From Saccharibacillus kuerlensis DSM 22868 (GTDB lineage: Bacteria; Bacillota; Bacilli; Paenibacillales; Paenibacillaceae), in contig NZ_KB899288.1 in assembly GCF_000378145.1 (NCBI RefSeq), positions 62,001 through 126,000 of the forward strand: a stretch of DNA of 64,000 nucleotides. The letters run 5' to 3'. The notes beneath the pieces were generated by a model. It saw only the letters and a program-made list of their open reading frames with translations. It was not told the DNA's origin and searched no databases. Positions 20,261 to 30,017 of the stretch are shown here, piece by piece; position 1 is the first letter of the stretch, and each line of letters begins with the position of its first letter. A program made the position numbers and the translations under genes.

Positions 20261-20734
20261 ATGTTTAAAATAAGCGAAATTAAAGAACTCATCGAACTGC
20301 TGGATCGTACATCGGTTCAGGAATTGGAACTGGAGGAAGAAGGCGCGCGCGTCGTGATCCGCAAGGGTGGACGCTTTGAAGGAGCGGCCCTGCAGGCTCC
20401 TGTATTGATACAGCAGCCGCAAGCACAAGCTGCCCCTGTACAGAATACGACTGCTGCCGCAGTTTCCGCCGAGCCTTCCGCACCGGACGAGTCTTTACAT
20501 AAAATCGTCTCCCCGATGGTCGGTACGTTCTATGCTTCTCCGTCGCCGGACGCCGATGCTTATGTAAGCGAAGGCAGCCGCGTGAACGAAAAGTCGGTTG
20601 TCTGCATCATTGAAGCAATGAAGCTGATGAACGAGCTTTTAGCTGAAGTTAAAGGTGAAGTCGTTGAAGTGCTGGTCGAGAACGGACAGCTGGTCGAATA
20701 CGGACAGCCGTTGTTCCTGGTCAGAGCGGAATGA
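20261..20734 (+). CDS. accB: Biotin carboxyl carrier protein of acetyl-CoA carboxylase
   Basis: The product is 157 aa and carries biotin for malonyl-CoA synthesis. The C-terminal biotinyl domain has the acceptor Lys at 121 in EAMKLM. An N-terminal helix ([11 protein letters not shown]) and a Gln/Pro/Ala-rich linker (about 45-75) are typical. AAGGAG precedes the ATG. accC follows with overlapping frames. In spore-forming Bacillus, accB directly follows spoIIIAH; no such gene is present. Confidence 0.96.
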   Translation: MFKISEIKELIELLDRTSVQELELEEEGARVVIRKGGRFEGAALQAPVLIQQPQAQAAPVQNTTAAAVSAEPSAPDESLHKIVSPMVGTFYASPSPDADAYVSEGSRVNEKSVVCIIEAMKLMNELLAEVKGEVVEVLVENGQLVEYGQPLFLVRAE

Positions 20735-20766
20735 GTGAACCGGAAGCGGAAGGAGGACGTATCGAT

Positions 20767-22119
20767 TTGGAAACGACAAAATTCAACAAGATTCTGATCG
20801 CCAACCGCGGCGAAATCGCTGTGCGGATTATTCGTGCGTGTCGCGAATTAGGGATCTCTACAGTAGCGGTCTATTCCGAAGCGGATCGCGATTCGCTCCA
20901 TGTTCGTCTGGCTGACGAGGCTTATTGCATCGGGCCGACAGCATCGAAAGACAGCTATTTGAACTTTACGAACCTGATGAGCGTAGCGACGTTGACCGAG
21001 TGCGATGCCGTACACCCGGGTTACGGTTTCTTGGCGGAAAATGCGGACTTTGCCGAAATTTGCGAATCATGCAATATCACGTTCATTGGACCATCTCCGG
21101 ATGCGATCACAAGAATGGGTGACAAATCGGTCGCCAAGGCAACGATGCAGAGTGCAGGGGTACCGGTTATTCCAGGTTCCGACGGTCTGGTTGACGATTT
21201 GGAGCAGGCGGTCGAGATCGCGCGCGGTATCGGCTACCCGGTCATCATCAAAGCAACAGCCGGAGGCGGAGGCAAGGGCATTCGTTTGGCCGAAGATGAA
21301 GACACGCTGCGTCAGCAGATTGTAGCCGCGCAGCAGGAAGCCGAGAAAGCATTCGGTAACGCTGGCGTTTATCTGGAGAAATTCTTGACCGGCATGAAGC
21401 ACGTCGAAATTCAGATTATTGCGGACAAGCATGGCAATGCGGTTCATCTGGGCGAACGCGACTGTTCTGTGCAGCGGCGCCGTCAGAAGTTGGTCGAAGA
21501 AGCTCCCTGCTCGATCATTTCCGAAGAAGTTCGCGACGCAATGGGACAGGCAGCCGTACGTGCTGCTCATGCCGTTAATTACTCCGGCGCAGGTACGCTT
21601 GAGTTCCTGCTTGGACCGGACGGCAATTTCTACTTCATGGAAATGAACACTCGCATCCAGGTTGAGCATCCGGTAACTGAAATGGTTACAGGTGTTGATC
21701 TGATTCAGGAAATGATTCGGGTTGCCGAAGGCAATCCGCTCTCCTTCACCCAAGAAGAAGTGAAGATCAACGGCTGGTCGATCGAGTGCCGTATCAATGC
21801 GGAAGATCCGGATCGCAATTTCATGCCGGCTCCGGGCAAAATCAGTTTCTATCTGCCTCCGGGTGGGCCGGGCGTGCGTGTAGACAGTGCAGCTTATCAA
21901 GGCTACAGCATTCCGCCGTTTTACGACTCGATGATCGCCAAATTGATCGTCTGGGCACCGACGCGGACAGAAGCAATTGCCAAAATGAAGCGCGCGCTGG
22001 CCGAATTCGCTGTCGAGGGAATTCCGACTACAATTCCTTTCCATCAGCGACTGCTGAACCATGAGACGTTTGTACGCGGCGATTTCGACATCAAATTCCT
22101 TGAAGAAAATGAAGTCTGA
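20767..22119 (+). CDS. accC: Biotin carboxylase of acetyl-CoA carboxylase
   Basis: From TTG 20767 the product is 450 aa, the same length as Bacillus AccC. It carboxylates biotin on AccB using ATP and bicarbonate. The ATP-grasp fold shows the glycine-rich loop AGGGGKGIR, and the catalytic [15 protein letters not shown] segment. TTG 20767 has AGGAGG ten bases before it and gives a start close to the conserved [13 protein letters not shown]. An in-frame ATG at 20731 overlaps the accB stop but has a poor ribosome binding site. Confidence 0.96.
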   Translation: METTKFNKILIANRGEIAVRIIRACRELGISTVAVYSEADRDSLHVRLADEAYCIGPTASKDSYLNFTNLMSVATLTECDAVHPGYGFLAENADFAEICESCNITFIGPSPDAITRMGDKSVAKATMQSAGVPVIPGSDGLVDDLEQAVEIARGIGYPVIIKATAGGGGKGIRLAEDEDTLRQQIVAAQQEAEKAFGNAGVYLEKFLTGMKHVEIQIIADKHGNAVHLGERDCSVQRRRQKLVEEAPCSIISEEVRDAMGQAAVRAAHAVNYSGAGTLEFLLGPDGNFYFMEMNTRIQVEHPVTEMVTGVDLIQEMIRVAEGNPLSFTQEEVKINGWSIECRINAEDPDRNFMPAPGKISFYLPPGGPGVRVDSAAYQGYSIPPFYDSMIAKLIVWAPTRTEAIAKMKRALAEFAVEGIPTTIPFHQRLLNHETFVRGDFDIKFLEENEV

Positions 22120-22200
22120 TTGCGTGAAACGCCGTTTGTCACAATGGACGGCAAATGATATATTAGGAATAAATAATCCATAAGGTGGATGGTATCGACT

Positions 22201-22620
22201 ATGAGCAGCTTACCTACAGAATTTGAACGGACGGAGATCGGCGAAATCCAGATCGCGCCTGAAGTGATCGAGGTGATCGCGGGCTTGGCTACTATCGAAG
22301 TTGAAGGCGTAGCAGGTATGAGCGGCGGGTTTGCCGGCGGCATCGCCGAGCTGCTCGGACGCAAAAACCTGGCCAAAGGCGTTAAAGTGGAAGTCGGTCA
22401 GCGAGAAGCGGCGGTCGATGTATCCGTAATCGTGGAATACGGTTCCCGTCTGCCCGAAGTGGCCGGTGCGGTGCAGCGCAATGTGAAGCGTTCGATCGAG
22501 ATGATGACGGGACTGTCCGTTATCGAAGTGAATGTGCATGTGCATGACGTACAGTTCAAAGCCAAGGCGGTTGAAAACCGGTCCGAGGAAGTCGAATTGG
22601 GCATGCCCCGGGTGAAATAA
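22201..22620 (+). CDS. yqhY: Asp23/Gls24-family envelope stress protein (YqhY)
   Basis: The product is 140 aa. Asp23/Gls24 proteins are small membrane-associated proteins linked to cell-envelope stress; in Bacillus yqhY sits behind accBC and influences acetyl-CoA carboxylase activity. The segments IGEIQIAPEVIEVIAGLAT, VAGMSGG and VDVSVIVEYG are diagnostic. The start at ATG 22201 is preferred over ATG 22189, which abuts its own Shine-Dalgarno. amaP and a DUF2273 gene follow, forming an envelope-stress cluster. Confidence 0.92.
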   Translation: MSSLPTEFERTEIGEIQIAPEVIEVIAGLATIEVEGVAGMSGGFAGGIAELLGRKNLAKGVKVEVGQREAAVDVSVIVEYGSRLPEVAGAVQRNVKRSIEMMTGLSVIEVNVHVHDVQFKAKAVENRSEEVELGMPRVK

Positions 22621-22634
22621 CGATTCTTTACTAA

Positions 22635-22660
22635 CCCCCGACCCGCAAAGTCGGGGTTTA
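22635..22660 (+). terminator. Hairpin after yqhY
   Basis: CCCCGAC pairs with GTCGGGG around a seven-base loop, followed by only three T residues. It is probably a partial terminator or processing site within the cluster. Confidence 0.5.
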
Positions 22661-22688
22661 CTACCGTTTTGAGGGGGCTTGGCTGCAA

Positions 22689-23228
22689 GTGGCAAAAATT
22701 GTAGACCGTCTATTGCTGTTCGTTTATAGTGTAACGATTTTGATTTTGAGCATCTTTGCCATCCTCCTGCTCAGCCATTCAATTCAGATGCCTGTTGATT
22801 TGCGTTTCGATCTGACGACGCTGACCGTATTGATTATCAGTGCGGCGATTCTGATATTAATCAGCTTGAGAATGCTTTACGTATCACTGCGGAGCAGTAG
22901 GGCGCATTTGAATTCCATCGATCAGCGTACCGATCTCGGAGACATCCAGATTTCGGTAGAAACAATCGAAAATCTCTGCTTAAAGGCGGCTTCCCGTGTG
23001 CGAGGTATCAAAGATCCGCGTACTCGAATTCGAATGACCGAGCCGGGACTTGAAGTCCAGATTCGTGCAGTCGTCGACGGTGAATATCCGATCCCTGCAT
23101 TGACTGAAGAGCTGCAGCGAGGCGTCAAGGAATTCGTTCAAGAAATTACAGGTATTCCTGTGGCGGCCGTTTCGGTGTACGTTGCTGGTGTAGCGCAGAA
23201 CCAGGCCTTCAAAAGCCGCGTGGAATAG
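22689..23228 (+). CDS. amaP: Alkaline shock response membrane anchor AmaP
   Basis: The product is 179 aa. Two N-terminal membrane helices (about 6-29 and 42-67) are followed by an Asp23-like cytoplasmic domain (IQISVETIENLCLKAASRVRG). AmaP anchors Asp23-type proteins to the membrane in Staphylococcus. Translation starts at GTG 22689 after a G-rich stretch (GAGGGGGC). It lies between yqhY and a DUF2273 gene, the usual three-gene arrangement. Confidence 0.9.
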   Translation: MAKIVDRLLLFVYSVTILILSIFAILLLSHSIQMPVDLRFDLTTLTVLIISAAILILISLRMLYVSLRSSRAHLNSIDQRTDLGDIQISVETIENLCLKAASRVRGIKDPRTRIRMTEPGLEVQIRAVVDGEYPIPALTEELQRGVKEFVQEITGIPVAAVSVYVAGVAQNQAFKSRVE

Positions 23229-23240
23229 AGGTGAGCGGCG

Positions 23241-23474
23241 ATGAAATGGAATGAAATCTGGACGGTATACGGCGGACGTCTGGCTTGGACGGCATGGGGG
23301 CTTTTTTTCGGTCTCTTGTACCTGTGGGTCGGATTTTGGCATATGCTCGTCGTGGCGCTCTTAACGCTGCTCGGTTATTGGATCGGACGGCACAAAGACC
23401 TGCGCTCCGCTCCGCTGCTTCCCTGGAGCGAGATCTGGGCGAAGCTTGCCGAGCGCTGGCGTCCGTTCCGGTGA
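23241..23474 (+). CDS. DUF2273 small membrane protein
   Basis: The product is 77 aa with two closely spaced membrane helices (LAWTAWGLFFGLLYLWVGF and MLVVALLTLLGYWIG), followed by a basic tail. DUF2273 proteins accompany amaP and Asp23 genes and probably share the same membrane assembly. GAGGTGAGCG precedes the ATG, and the gap from amaP is 12 bases. Confidence 0.88.
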   Translation: MKWNEIWTVYGGRLAWTAWGLFFGLLYLWVGFWHMLVVALLTLLGYWIGRHKDLRSAPLLPWSEIWAKLAERWRPFR

Positions 23475-23738
23475 AAAAAGCGGCAGCAAGCCGTATAACG
23501 TAAGTCAGCGAAAGCCTGTGAGACGTTTTTACGCCGGACAAGAAGAAGTGCTTGAGTCCGTCTTCCATATAAGACAGGCGGCATTTCTGCCGGAATACGG
23601 GGACGGAGCGGCCCTATAGTCCTCCGACCCGTTTTCGCGGCAATCAAGTTTTCTGGGCGGAGAAGCGTTTCACAGGTTTTTGCTTGTTCGGCAAAAGCGT
23701 GAAAAGAAGAGGAACAACACAGATTGCGGGAGGGACCC

Positions 23739-24191
23739 ATGAAAAGAAGATTGGGAAGAGAACTTGCGGTACAGAGCCTGTACCAGATGGAAATGAACGA
23801 AGTGGCGGCATTTGATGCCGTATCAATGCTGATTTCGGAAGCTGGCGATGAAAATGAAGGTGAAGTCAAGCTTGAAGACACCGATCGTCTGGCCGACTAC
23901 GTACTGGCATTGGTAAACGGAGTAACCACACACAAGTCGGCGATCGACGATTTGCTCGGCGTCTACTTGAAAGGTTGGCAGATCAGCCGTCTGTCGCGTG
24001 TAGACCGTCAAATTCTGCGTTTGGCCGCCTACGAAATGATTTTTGCGGAAGATGTGCCGGCCAAGGTCGCGGTCAATGAAGCCATTGAATTGTCCAAGCA
24101 CTTCGGCACCGACGAATCAGGCAAGTTTGTCAACGGTGTACTGGGCAAGATGATCCAGGACGCCGATGAGTTGAAAAAGAAGTTGAAATAA
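23739..24191 (+). CDS. nusB: Transcription antitermination factor NusB
   Basis: The product is 150 aa. With NusE it binds boxA RNA and promotes antitermination of rRNA operons. The all-helical fold begins MKRRLGRELAVQSLYQ and contains the conserved LSRVDRQILRLAAYEM and KVAVNEAIELSKHFG segments. The start at ATG 23739 has GGGAGGG upstream; the frame extends five codons further without support. A 264-base gap before it contains no recognisable gene. Confidence 0.95.
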   Translation: MKRRLGRELAVQSLYQMEMNEVAAFDAVSMLISEAGDENEGEVKLEDTDRLADYVLALVNGVTTHKSAIDDLLGVYLKGWQISRLSRVDRQILRLAAYEMIFAEDVPAKVAVNEAIELSKHFGTDESGKFVNGVLGKMIQDADELKKKLK

Positions 24192-24198
24192 ACAAGCT

Positions 24199-24235
24199 GG
24201 AATAAGCTCCACAGATTTTGAGCTTATTTAATTCC
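24199..24235 (+). terminator. Hairpin downstream of nusB
   Basis: GGAATAAGCTC pairs with GAGCTTATT-TA-ATTCC across a ten-base loop. It is a strong stem but with no T-run, so termination may be incomplete. Confidence 0.5.
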
Positions 24236-24257
24236 ACCTTATTCAAATCGACTTGGC

Positions 24258-24371
24258 GGAGGGGAGCGTTCGTGAAGGAATGAAATGTTCGTCTTTGTAA
24301 TCGGGAAAATTCCTTGCTATTATTTCATTCATTTTCCCGATTGCAGCGCGCGACCGGAATGAATGCTCCCC
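24258..24371 (+). other. Unidentified structured element upstream of folD
   Basis: Three long complementary pairs lie within 114 bases. An outer stem joins GGGGAGCGTTC (24261-24271) to GAATGCTCCCC (24361-24371). GAATGAAAT (24278-24286) is complementary to ATTTCATTC (24322-24330). AATCGGGAAAAT (24299-24310) is complementary to ATTTTCCCGATT (24331-24342). The last two pairs cross, so they form either a pseudoknot or two alternative states. The element ends 50 bases before folD. I do not recognise it as a known riboswitch. Confidence 0.6.
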
Positions 24372-24420
24372 GCAGCCCAGCGCCACCTCACGCACATCCC
24401 ATTTTGAAGGAGAGAAAATC

Positions 24421-25281
24421 ATGACGACAGCCCAAATCATCAGCGGAAAACAAGTATCGGACGAAATTCGCCAGAACCTGAAAACCGAAGTCGAAAGCCT
24501 TGCCGAACAAGGCTGTGTACCGGGGCTTGCCGTCGTGCTCGTCGGAGAAGATCCGGCCTCCCAAGTCTATGTGCGCAACAAAGCCAAAGCCTGTGAAGAT
24601 CTCGGTTTCTATTCCGAAGTCCATCGTCTTGAGGCCGACACATCTCAGGAAGATCTGCTCGAGCTTGTGCACAAGCTTAACGAACAATCGAACATTAACG
24701 GTATTCTTGTGCAGCTGCCGCTGCCAAAGCAGATTGAGGAGAAGGCGATCATTAACGCGATTGCTCCATCCAAAGACGTTGACGGTTTCCATCCGGTGAA
24801 TGTGGGCAATCTGGTAATCGGCGACGACAGTTTGCTGCCATGCACGCCTGCAGGCGTAATCGAACTGATCAAGCATACGGGAATCGAAATATCCGGCAAA
24901 CATGCTGTTGTAATTGGCCGCAGCAATATTGTCGGCAAGCCGGTATCCATGCTGCTGCAGCGAGAGAATGCGACCGTCACCATGTGCCATTCACGTACGG
25001 CGAACATGAAGGAACTGACTCGTCAGGCCGACATTTTGGTCGTAGCGGTGGGCCGTGCAAATTTCGTTGACGCTTCGTATATCAAACCGGGCGCTGTCGT
25101 TATCGATGTAGGTATCAATCGTTTGGAAACGGGCAAGCTGGCGGGCGACGTGGATTTCGAATCGGCTAGTTCCGTATCCGGACCGATTACACCGGTACCG
25201 GGCGGTGTCGGTCCGATGACGATCACGATGCTGATGAAAAATACGCTGCTGGCCGCCAAGCGCGCGCATGGCCTCTCGTAA
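24421..25281 (+). CDS. folD: Bifunctional methylene-THF dehydrogenase/cyclohydrolase
   Basis: The product is 286 aa. It interconverts 5,10-methylene-, methenyl- and 10-formyl-tetrahydrofolate with NADP, feeding purine and formyl-methionine synthesis. Catalytic Lys in the [10 protein letters not shown] segment, the QLPLPKQ motif, the NADP-binding GRSNIVGKP loop and the C-terminal [10 protein letters not shown] signature are all present. GAAGGAGAG precedes the ATG. A structured leader lies immediately upstream; xseA follows after 15 bases. Confidence 0.97.
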   Translation: MTTAQIISGKQVSDEIRQNLKTEVESLAEQGCVPGLAVVLVGEDPASQVYVRNKAKACEDLGFYSEVHRLEADTSQEDLLELVHKLNEQSNINGILVQLPLPKQIEEKAIINAIAPSKDVDGFHPVNVGNLVIGDDSLLPCTPAGVIELIKHTGIEISGKHAVVIGRSNIVGKPVSMLLQRENATVTMCHSRTANMKELTRQADILVVAVGRANFVDASYIKPGAVVIDVGINRLETGKLAGDVDFESASSVSGPITPVPGGVGPMTITMLMKNTLLAAKRAHGLS

Positions 25282-25296
25282 AAGGGAGCTTTCAAT

Positions 25297-26658
25297 ATGG
25301 AGCAGCGCATACTGTCGATCCAGGAGCTGAACCGGTACATCCGCCAAAAATTCGAAGCGGACCCGCTGCTGCCGGAAGTGTGGGTGCGCGGCGAGATTTC
25401 GAATTTCACACATCATTCGAGCGGTCATATGTACTTCACGCTCAAAGACGCCGGAAGCCGGGTGCGAGCGATTATGTTCGCTTCGCACAACCGGCGTCTG
25501 CCATTTATTCCTCGCGAAGGTACTCGGGTTATCGCGCAGGGAAGTGTCTCGGTGTTCGAACGCGACGGTCAATATCAACTTTATTTGACGCAGATGCAGC
25601 CCGATGGAGTCGGCAGTCTGTATCTGGCTTACGAGCAGTTGAAGAAAAAGCTGGAAGAAGAAGGGCTCTTCGACGAGAGTGGCAAGCGGAAAATTCCTGT
25701 CATGCCGCGGGCGATCGGTGTCATTACGTCGCCGACCGGTGCGGCCGTAAGGGATGTCCTGACGACTTTGGGACGGCGTTTTCCGGGGATTCCGGTCATG
25801 GTTTACCCGGCGCTGGTACAGGGAAAGGAAGCTGCGGCTTCGATTGTGCGCGGTATTCGGACGCTGAACCGCCTTGGCGAAGCCGATGTGCTGATTGTCG
25901 GCCGAGGCGGGGGCTCGCTCGAAGAGCTGTGGGCTTTTAACGAGGAAATCGTGGCTCGCGCGATTTACGATTCGGCGATTCCGGTCATTTCGGCTGTCGG
26001 CCATGAGACCGACTTTACAATCGCCGATTTCGCCGCCGATTTGCGGGCGGCGACACCTACCGCTGCAGCGGAGCTGGCGGTGCCGGATCGGCGCGAACTG
26101 CAGCAGCGTGTATCGCAGCTGCAGCAGCGCCTGCGCGGCGCCCTGCTGCGCCGCGCTGCGCAGGAGCGCGAGCGTCTCGGGCGCCTGCAGCGCTCCGCCG
26201 TGCTGCGGCAGCCGGAGCGCGCGCTCCAGCCGCATGCGCAGCGGCTGGACGGGCTGACGCGCCGTCTGACGGCGCGTACACAGGCCCGCCACGCTGCAGG
26301 CCGGGATAAGCATGCGCGTCTGCACGGCAGACTGTCGCGCTTCTATCCGGGTGCGCAGCTGCAGCTAGCTTCAAGGCAGCTTGGCGTGCTCGACGGACGA
26401 TTGTCCGGCGCTATGAATGCCGCCGTCAAAGATCGGCGGCAGCGGCTGCTGGGCAGCGTGCGCCAGCTTGATGCGCTGAGTCCGCTTAAGGTAATGGCTC
26501 GCGGTTACAGCCTTGTATATGACGAGAACGAAGAGAAATTGATCAAATCCGCGCGCGAAGTGCGCGAGGGCGACCGGGTGATTGTCCGGGTGAATGACGG
26601 GAGCCTGGACTGCCGGGTCGTCCAAACGACGGAGGAGGACAATCAAAGTGGACAATAA
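25297..26658 (+). CDS. xseA: Exodeoxyribonuclease VII large subunit
   Basis: The product is 453 aa. With XseB it degrades single-stranded DNA to oligonucleotides. The OB-fold N-terminus (VWVRGEISNFTHHSSGHMYF) and the catalytic domain (GVITSPTGAAVRD, GRGGGSLEELWAFN, SAVGHETDFTIAD) match the family. The region of about 265-375 is an Arg/Gln/Leu-rich coiled coil encoded by unusually GC-rich DNA (around 26090-26330), visibly different from its neighbours. AAGGGAG precedes the ATG. It overlaps xseB by 11 bases. Confidence 0.95.
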   Translation: MEQRILSIQELNRYIRQKFEADPLLPEVWVRGEISNFTHHSSGHMYFTLKDAGSRVRAIMFASHNRRLPFIPREGTRVIAQGSVSVFERDGQYQLYLTQMQPDGVGSLYLAYEQLKKKLEEEGLFDESGKRKIPVMPRAIGVITSPTGAAVRDVLTTLGRRFPGIPVMVYPALVQGKEAAASIVRGIRTLNRLGEADVLIVGRGGGSLEELWAFNEEIVARAIYDSAIPVISAVGHETDFTIADFAADLRAATPTAAAELAVPDRRELQQRVSQLQQRLRGALLRRAAQERERLGRLQRSAVLRQPERALQPHAQRLDGLTRRLTARTQARHAAGRDKHARLHGRLSRFYPGAQLQLASRQLGVLDGRLSGAMNAAVKDRRQRLLGSVRQLDALSPLKVMARGYSLVYDENEEKLIKSAREVREGDRVIVRVNDGSLDCRVVQTTEEDNQSGQ

Positions 26659-26947
26659 CGCGGAAATACAAGCCAATGGAGATCCATCCCAGCCGGCTGG
26701 GGGAAGTGCGGAACTAAACTTTGAACAGGCGATGGACCAGCTGGAACGAATCGTCTCCGAACTTGAACAAGGAGACGTACCGCTGGAGAAAGCCATCGAT
26801 TTGTTTCAGCGCGGAATGCAGCTGTCACAGCTGTGCGGCCAGAAACTGGAACAGGTGGAACGCAAGATTGAAACGATTGTCGAGGAAGACGGACAGCTTC
26901 GCCGCCGGAACTTTGCGGGCGAGGCGGAAGGCGGGGATAGCTTTTGA
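26648..26947 (+). CDS. xseB: Exodeoxyribonuclease VII small subunit
   Basis: The product is 99 aa from GTG 26648. The XseB core is complete (LNFEQAMDQLERIVSELEQGDVP and then the LEKAIDLFQRGMQL helix). An N-terminal extension of about 20 polar residues and an acidic tail flank it. GGAGGAGG lies seven or more bases before the GTG, inside the end of xseA; an upstream in-frame start at 26594 would overlap xseA much more. It overlaps ispA at TTGA. Confidence 0.92.
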   Translation: MDNNAEIQANGDPSQPAGGSAELNFEQAMDQLERIVSELEQGDVPLEKAIDLFQRGMQLSQLCGQKLEQVERKIETIVEEDGQLRRRNFAGEAEGGDSF

Positions 26948-27849
26948 GTCATGGCTTTTCACTTAAACCGTACATGAATGAGGTCGCCTCCGACCTGGAA
27001 GCCTATTTCAAAGAATCATTTCCGGCAGAGTGGGATATGCCGCCCGCTCTGTTGGAATCGATGAATTATTCGCTGAATGCCGGAGGAAAGCGTCTACGCC
27101 CGCTGCTGGTGGTAGCGGCCTGCGAAAGTCTGGGTGGGAACCGCCAAACCGCAGTTCGTGTTGCGGCTGCCGTCGAAATGGTTCATACGTATTCGCTGAT
27201 TCACGATGACCTGCCGGCTATGGACGACGACGATCTGCGTCGGGGCAAACCTACGAATCATAAAGTGTTTGGTGAAGCGATGGCGATTCTTGCCGGAGAC
27301 GGTCTGCTGACACATGCTTTTTACGTGGTTGCTTCGCTTGGCAAGGAAGGACTGCTTCCGGCGGAAGCCGCTGTCGCCATTGTATCCGATCTGGCCGAAT
27401 ATGCGGGTCCGCGTGGTATGGTCGGCGGTCAAGTGGCCGACATGGAAGGCGAACAGGGAACGACGGACTTTGAACGGCTGAAGTACATCCATCTGCACAA
27501 GACGAGCGATTTGATCATGTTCTCTATGATTGCAGGCGGACGTGCAGCCGGAGCGTCAGAGCAGCAGCTCGAAGCGCTGCGGACATTCGGGCGTGGAATC
27601 GGTCTTGCCTTTCAAATCCAAGACGATATTCTGGACTTGGTAGGCGACGAAAGTAAAATGGGCAAAAAAACGCAAAGCGATGTCAAGATGGAGAAAGTCA
27701 CTTACCCGTATTTCCTGGGTATCGACAAATCGCGCGAAGAAGTGCGGCGTTTAAGCGAAGAAGCCAAAGAAGCTGTTTCGAATGCAGGTTTGAATTCCAC
27801 GGAAATCCTGCTTGCGATCGCCGATTATTTGGTAGAGCGGGATCGGTAA
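26944..27849 (+). CDS. ispA: Polyprenyl (farnesyl/geranyl) diphosphate synthase
   Basis: The product is 301 aa and condenses isopentenyl diphosphate with allylic diphosphates. The first Asp-rich motif DDLPAMD is at about 88-94 and the second, DDILD, at 227-231. GGKRLRP and the HKVFGEA segment are conserved. The TTG start overlaps the xseB stop (TTGA); ATG 26974, ten codons in, is possible. Product chain length is not certain from sequence. dxs follows, so isoprenoid genes are clustered. Confidence 0.92.
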   Translation: MSHGFSLKPYMNEVASDLEAYFKESFPAEWDMPPALLESMNYSLNAGGKRLRPLLVVAACESLGGNRQTAVRVAAAVEMVHTYSLIHDDLPAMDDDDLRRGKPTNHKVFGEAMAILAGDGLLTHAFYVVASLGKEGLLPAEAAVAIVSDLAEYAGPRGMVGGQVADMEGEQGTTDFERLKYIHLHKTSDLIMFSMIAGGRAAGASEQQLEALRTFGRGIGLAFQIQDDILDLVGDESKMGKKTQSDVKMEKVTYPYFLGIDKSREEVRRLSEEAKEAVSNAGLNSTEILLAIADYLVERDR

Positions 27850-27949
27850 AGGGAACAAATAAGTGCCATTTCGGTTTCGTCGCTTGCTTGCTCGGGTATT
27901 GAACAACAGAGAAATCCGCGACGTATAGAACGGAAGACTGCGCTTGAAA

Positions 27950-27979
27950 TTGGCTTTGTTTCCCGAAAAACGATATAAT
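27950..27979 (+). promoter_or_regulatory. Candidate promoter of dxs
   Basis: TTGGCT (27950-27955), an 18-base spacer, TATAAT (27974-27979), about 88 bases before dxs. Confidence 0.45.
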
Positions 27980-28067
27980 ACCGGTACCACTGCGTTATTT
28001 AAACTACGCATATTCGAAATCGTTCGCGACCAAATTCAGGAAAATGAAGGAAAGCGGGGAATGACAT

Positions 28068-29972
28068 ATGCTGCTTCCACAAATCAACCAACCCGGCGAC
28101 CTGAAGAAGCTGCCATCTGAACAACTGGCACCGCTGGCACAGGAAATCCGGCAGTTTTTAATTGAGAAGCTGTCGGTAACGGGAGGCCATCTAGCTTCCA
28201 ATCTGGGCGTGGTCGAGCTGACACTGGCACTGCATTATTGTTATGAAAGTCCAAAAGACAAGTTTATTTTTGATGTGGGACATCAAGCCTACGTACACAA
28301 GATTTTGACAGGCAGACAAGAGAAATTCGATACTCTGCGTAAATACAAAGGGTTATGCGGCTTCGTTAAGCGTACGGAAAGCGAACACGACGTGTGGGAA
28401 GCGGGACACAGCAGTACATCGCTGTCCGCGGCAATGGGTATGGCAATGGCTCGTGATCTCAAAGGCGAAGACAACAAAGTGGTTGCCGTAATTGGCGACG
28501 GTGCATTGACCGGAGGCATGGCATTCGAGGCGCTTAATCATATTGGACACGAGCAGAAAAATCTGCTGGTTATACTTAACGATAACGAAATGTCCATTGC
28601 ACCAAATGTAGGCGCCATGCATAACTATTTAAGCCGTGTCCGTTCGGATAAACATTATCTGCGAGCTAAGGACGATGTTGAATCGCTAATCAAGAAGATC
28701 CCGGCGATTGGCGGTAAATTGGCACGTACGGCCGAGAAGGTCAAGGACAGCCTCAAGTACATGATGGTGCCGGGCGTTCTGTTCGAAGAACTGGGGTTCA
28801 AATATATTGGTCCTATTGACGGACATGATCTGCCTAAATTAATCGAAACATTCCGCCAATCGGACAATATAGAGGGGCCGGTACTTGTGCATGTTGTGAC
28901 GACCAAAGGCAAAGGTTATAAGCCTGCGGAAGTCGATTCGCATAAATGGCACGGCATTTCGCCGTACAAGATCGAATCAGGTAAGACTCTCAAATCGGCG
29001 GGCAATCCAATGTATACCGAAGTATTCGGCCGTACATTGATCGAAATGGCCGAACAGGACGAGCGGATTGTCGCCGTCACCCCGGCTATGCCGGGCGGTT
29101 CCGGACTGATGGAGTTCGCGGCAAAGTTTCCGAAGCGCATGATCGACGTAGGTATCGCCGAACAGCATGCCGCGACGATGTGTGCCGCTATGGCAATGGA
29201 AGGGATGAAGCCGGTATTTGCCGTCTACTCGACCTTCATGCAGCGGGCCTATGACCAGATTGTTCACGATATTTGTCGGCATAACGCCAACGTTATCTTT
29301 GCGATTGACCGGGCAGGTTTTGTCGGTGCAGATGGCGAGACGCATCAAGGCGTATACGATGTCGCTTTCCTTCGTCATATCCCAAATATGGTGCTGATGA
29401 TGCCGAAGGACGAAAACGAGCTGCGCCATATGATGAAAACGGCGTTCGATTACGATCAGGGACCAATCGGTTTCCGTTATCCGCGAGTAAATGGACTTGG
29501 CGTACCGCTTGACCAAACGCTGAAAAGCATCCCAATCGGCAGCTGGGAAACGGTGCGTGAAGGAGAGAACTGTGCAATTCTGGCCGTAGGTCCGATGGTT
29601 CAGACTGCTCTCGCAGCTGCGGAACAACTCAAATCATCCGGCGTTCAAGCGAGCGTTATTAATGCCCGTTTCTTGAAACCACTCGACGAGAAGCTTCTGA
29701 AGGAACTTGCTGATCGAGGCGTCAAGCTGCTGGTTATGGAAGAAGCGTCGCAGGCCGGTGGTCTGGGCAGCGCTGTGCTGGAGTTCTATGCTTCACGCGG
29801 AATTGAACATGCGGAAGTACGCATTCTGGGCGTGCCAGACTGCTTCATTGAGCATGGCAGTATCAAGGAGCAGCAGCAGGAATCCGGCTTAACCGCGGAA
29901 CATGCTGCGGATCTGGTCCGGGAAATGGTAGCTGGAAGCCGATTGGCGTTGAAGTCGGGACTGCCTTCATAG
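28068..29972 (+). CDS. dxs: 1-deoxy-D-xylulose-5-phosphate synthase
   Basis: The product is 634 aa, a thiamine-diphosphate enzyme joining pyruvate and glyceraldehyde 3-phosphate at the entry of the MEP isoprenoid pathway. The TPP/Mg motif begins GDG at 143-145 ([16 protein letters not shown]). The transketolase-like middle domain has [12 protein letters not shown], with [15 protein letters not shown] following. GAAAGCGGGG lies before ATG 28068. tlyA follows 45 bases later. Confidence 0.96.
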   Translation: MLLPQINQPGDLKKLPSEQLAPLAQEIRQFLIEKLSVTGGHLASNLGVVELTLALHYCYESPKDKFIFDVGHQAYVHKILTGRQEKFDTLRKYKGLCGFVKRTESEHDVWEAGHSSTSLSAAMGMAMARDLKGEDNKVVAVIGDGALTGGMAFEALNHIGHEQKNLLVILNDNEMSIAPNVGAMHNYLSRVRSDKHYLRAKDDVESLIKKIPAIGGKLARTAEKVKDSLKYMMVPGVLFEELGFKYIGPIDGHDLPKLIETFRQSDNIEGPVLVHVVTTKGKGYKPAEVDSHKWHGISPYKIESGKTLKSAGNPMYTEVFGRTLIEMAEQDERIVAVTPAMPGGSGLMEFAAKFPKRMIDVGIAEQHAATMCAAMAMEGMKPVFAVYSTFMQRAYDQIVHDICRHNANVIFAIDRAGFVGADGETHQGVYDVAFLRHIPNMVLMMPKDENELRHMMKTAFDYDQGPIGFRYPRVNGLGVPLDQTLKSIPIGSWETVREGENCAILAVGPMVQTALAAAEQLKSSGVQASVINARFLKPLDEKLLKELADRGVKLLVMEEASQAGGLGSAVLEFYASRGIEHAEVRILGVPDCFIEHGSIKEQQQESGLTAEHAADLVREMVAGSRLALKSGLPS

Positions 29973-30017
29973 AATAATCGGCGGATTCCGCATTTTATAC
30001 AGAAAGAGAGCCTGATT

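Noticed and set aside
24241-24420. ZTP (pfl motif) or THF riboswitch upstream of folD
   Set aside because: GGGGAGC and a CCGC..CCC stretch look vaguely similar, but the conserved second subdomain is not there and the pairing pattern differs.
26090-26330. GC-rich segment in xseA as evidence of horizontal transfer
   Set aside because: It coincides with an Arg/Ala/Gln/Leu-rich coiled coil, whose codons are GC-rich; the frame and flanking domains are normal.
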